A stretch of 35,940 bases of DNA from Magnetococcales bacterium (GTDB lineage Bacteria; Pseudomonadota; Magnetococcia; Magnetococcales; DC0425bin3). The stretch spans positions 1-35,940 of the forward strand of contig JADGBZ010000033.1 of assembly GCA_015231175.1 (NCBI GenBank). The letters run 5' to 3'. Position 1 is the first letter of the stretch, and every line of letters starts with the position of its first letter. Positions 34,841 to 35,940 of this stretch are shown in pieces. Made by a program: the position numbers and the translations under genes. Under the pieces are notes generated by a model. That model was not told where the DNA came from. It did not search any database and saw only the letters and a program-made list of their open reading frames with translations.

Positions 34841-35940
34841 ATGCGCCACGCTGTAACAGAGCAGGTTACCGGAACAGATCGATGCAAAAAAGCAATCGTT
34901 GACGCCGCTTCTGCCGAGAAAAAATCACAGCTCGGTCAGTTTATGACACCGTTGGGAATTGCCGACTTCATGGCATCAATGTTTTTGAATACTGCGGGGC
35001 GTGACGTAAGTCTGCTGGACGCGGGTGCTGGTGTCGGGTCTCTGACTTCGGCATTTGCCATGAAGACAATAGAGGACGGAGCGGCATCCATCCGGGCCAT
35101 GGCTTGGGAGATTGATGCTGAAATGCTCGGATCCCTGGCGGAAAGGTTTGACGATCTCGCTGGCAAAAGCAGATGTCGTGGAATCCCCTTTGATTACAGA
35201 ATCGATCATGGGGATTTTATCAATGCTGCAAGCCGTGTCATCTTAAGCCGCAAAGTTCCAGGTTTCACGCATGCCATCCTTAATCCGCCGTACAAGAAGA
35301 TCAATTCGGCTTCTTTCCATCGGCAGTTTTTACGGATGGCGGGCATTGAGACCGGAAATCTTTATTCGGCTTTTGTAGCGCTTTCTCTGCTTTTGTTGGA
35401 GGATGGCGGTGAAATGGTTGCCATTACCCCGCGCAGTTTTTGTAATGGTCCTTATTTCAGGCCGTTCCGTCAACTTTTACTAAAGCACGCCGCTCTTCAC
35501 CGCGTTCATGTGTTCGATGCCAGAGACCAGGCGTTTCGGGGTGATGATGTGCTGCAAGAAAATATTATCTTTCACATGATCAAGGGGGGTATCCAACGTT
35601 CGGTGATGATCTCGACCAGTACCGATGCATCGTTTTCCAACATCAGGAAGTGGGAGACGGATTTTTCCGAGGTTGTCATGCCCGGAGACCGCGAAGCGAT
35701 CTTTCATCTCGTGACCGACGAGAGCAACGTTGAAATGGGGCGGCAAATGGCGGCTTTCACGCGTACTCTGGAGGATCTTGGCATTGGCGTGGCCACTGGC
35801 CCAGTTGTCGATTTCAGGCTGAAAGACCATTTGCGAAAATGTGTTGACGTAGGCTGTGTTCCGCTTATCTATCCTCTTCACTTTTCACTCGATGTTCAAG
35901 TTTTTCCCTTCTTGACAGTTTTTTCACCCGTCAAACAGCC
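34841..35940 (+). CDS. Eco57I/BsuBI-type adenine-specific DNA methyltransferase, 3' end beyond the window
   Basis: The frame stays open from ATG 34841 to the window edge (366 codons). It contains 'KKSQLGQFMTPLGIADFMASMF', the N-terminal signature of gamma-type N6-adenine methylases. The SAM-binding motif I is LLDAGAGVGSLTSAF, and catalytic NPPY appears in HAILNPPYKKIN. It then has 'GNLYSAFVALSLLLLEDGGEMV' and ITPRSFCNGPYFRPFRQLL, the region following motif IV in the Eco57I and BsuBI/PstI groups. It would methylate adenine in a specific site, protecting DNA from a partner nuclease. The start is uncertain: the frame is open upstream, with TTG at 34781 preceded by GGAGA. A cognate endonuclease may follow outside the window or be the unknown upstream gene. 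Confidence 0.88.
   Translation, partial: MRHAVTEQVTGTDRCKKAIVDAASAEKKSQLGQFMTPLGIADFMASMFLNTAGRDVSLLDAGAGVGSLTSAFAMKTIEDGAASIRAMAWEIDAEMLGSLAERFDDLAGKSRCRGIPFDYRIDHGDFINAASRVILSRKVPGFTHAILNPPYKKINSASFHRQFLRMAGIETGNLYSAFVALSLLLLEDGGEMVAITPRSFCNGPYFRPFRQLLLKHAALHRVHVFDARDQAFRGDDVLQENIIFHMIKGGIQRSVMISTSTDASFSNIRKWETDFSEVVMPGDREAIFHLVTDESNVEMGRQMAAFTRTLEDLGIGVATGPVVDFRLKDHLRKCVDVGCVPLIYPLHFSLDVQVFPFLTVFSPVKQ

Overview
The window is a chromosomal segment of a Gram-negative proteobacterium. It is GC-rich over most of its length, with a visibly more AT-rich stretch at the right end (about 33000-35940). The combination of a succinyl-CoA synthetase / 2-oxoglutarate:ferredoxin oxidoreductase cluster (the core of a reductive TCA cycle), a proton-pumping pyrophosphatase, very large hybrid kinases with an MHYT sensor, and a multi-hairpin GC-rich repeat scattered between genes would fit a Magnetococcales-like or related proteobacterium. 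That placement is inference from gene content; no rRNA or marker gene is present to settle it.

Layout, left to right. (1) 1-4418: a multi-pass acyltransferase-family membrane protein (minus), a glycine-zipper lipoprotein (plus) and mutL (minus, GTG start). MutL carries in its linker two in-frame 23-residue copies of an otherwise intergenic repeat. (2) 4517-11318, plus strand: infA (TTG start), parE, a TolC-type outer membrane factor, an Nfu-type Fe-S protein, then the peptidoglycan-recycling pair ampD and mpl, then yqgE. (3) 11319-12181: a non-housekeeping gap holding two direct copies of the dispersed repeat around a small unknown gene. (4) 12182-20815, minus strand, read right to left: sucC, sucD, korA, korB, a pentapeptide-repeat protein and sdhE, then adk and hppA. 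SucCD makes succinyl-CoA, KorAB interconverts succinyl-CoA and 2-oxoglutarate with ferredoxin, SdhE flavinylates succinate dehydrogenase / fumarate reductase, and the pyrophosphatase removes PPi while pumping protons. A strong intrinsic terminator is folded around the sucD stop codon, so the operon is probably differentially expressed. (5) 21306-24820, minus: a diguanylate cyclase with an N-terminal flavodiiron-like (ODP) metal-binding domain, translationally coupled by an ATGA overlap to a SulP anion transporter. A strong terminator lies well downstream of sulP.

(6) 25068-32916, plus: two giant hybrid sensor kinases overlapping by 8 bases. The first is membrane-bound (MHYT, periplasmic sensor, PAS, kinase, two receivers, HPt). 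The second is soluble (receiver, PAS, PAS, kinase, receiver, HPt). They look like paralogues forming a multi-step phosphorelay without a visible output domain. (7) 33000-35940, plus: an accessory, probably transferred block. It holds an unrecognised protein with a nuclease-like acidic/Lys pattern whose reading frame is broken by a -1 shift exactly at a canonical slippery heptamer, followed by an Eco57I/BsuBI-type adenine DNA methyltransferase that runs off the window. This looks like a restriction-modification or related defence locus and is the part most likely to hold something undescribed.
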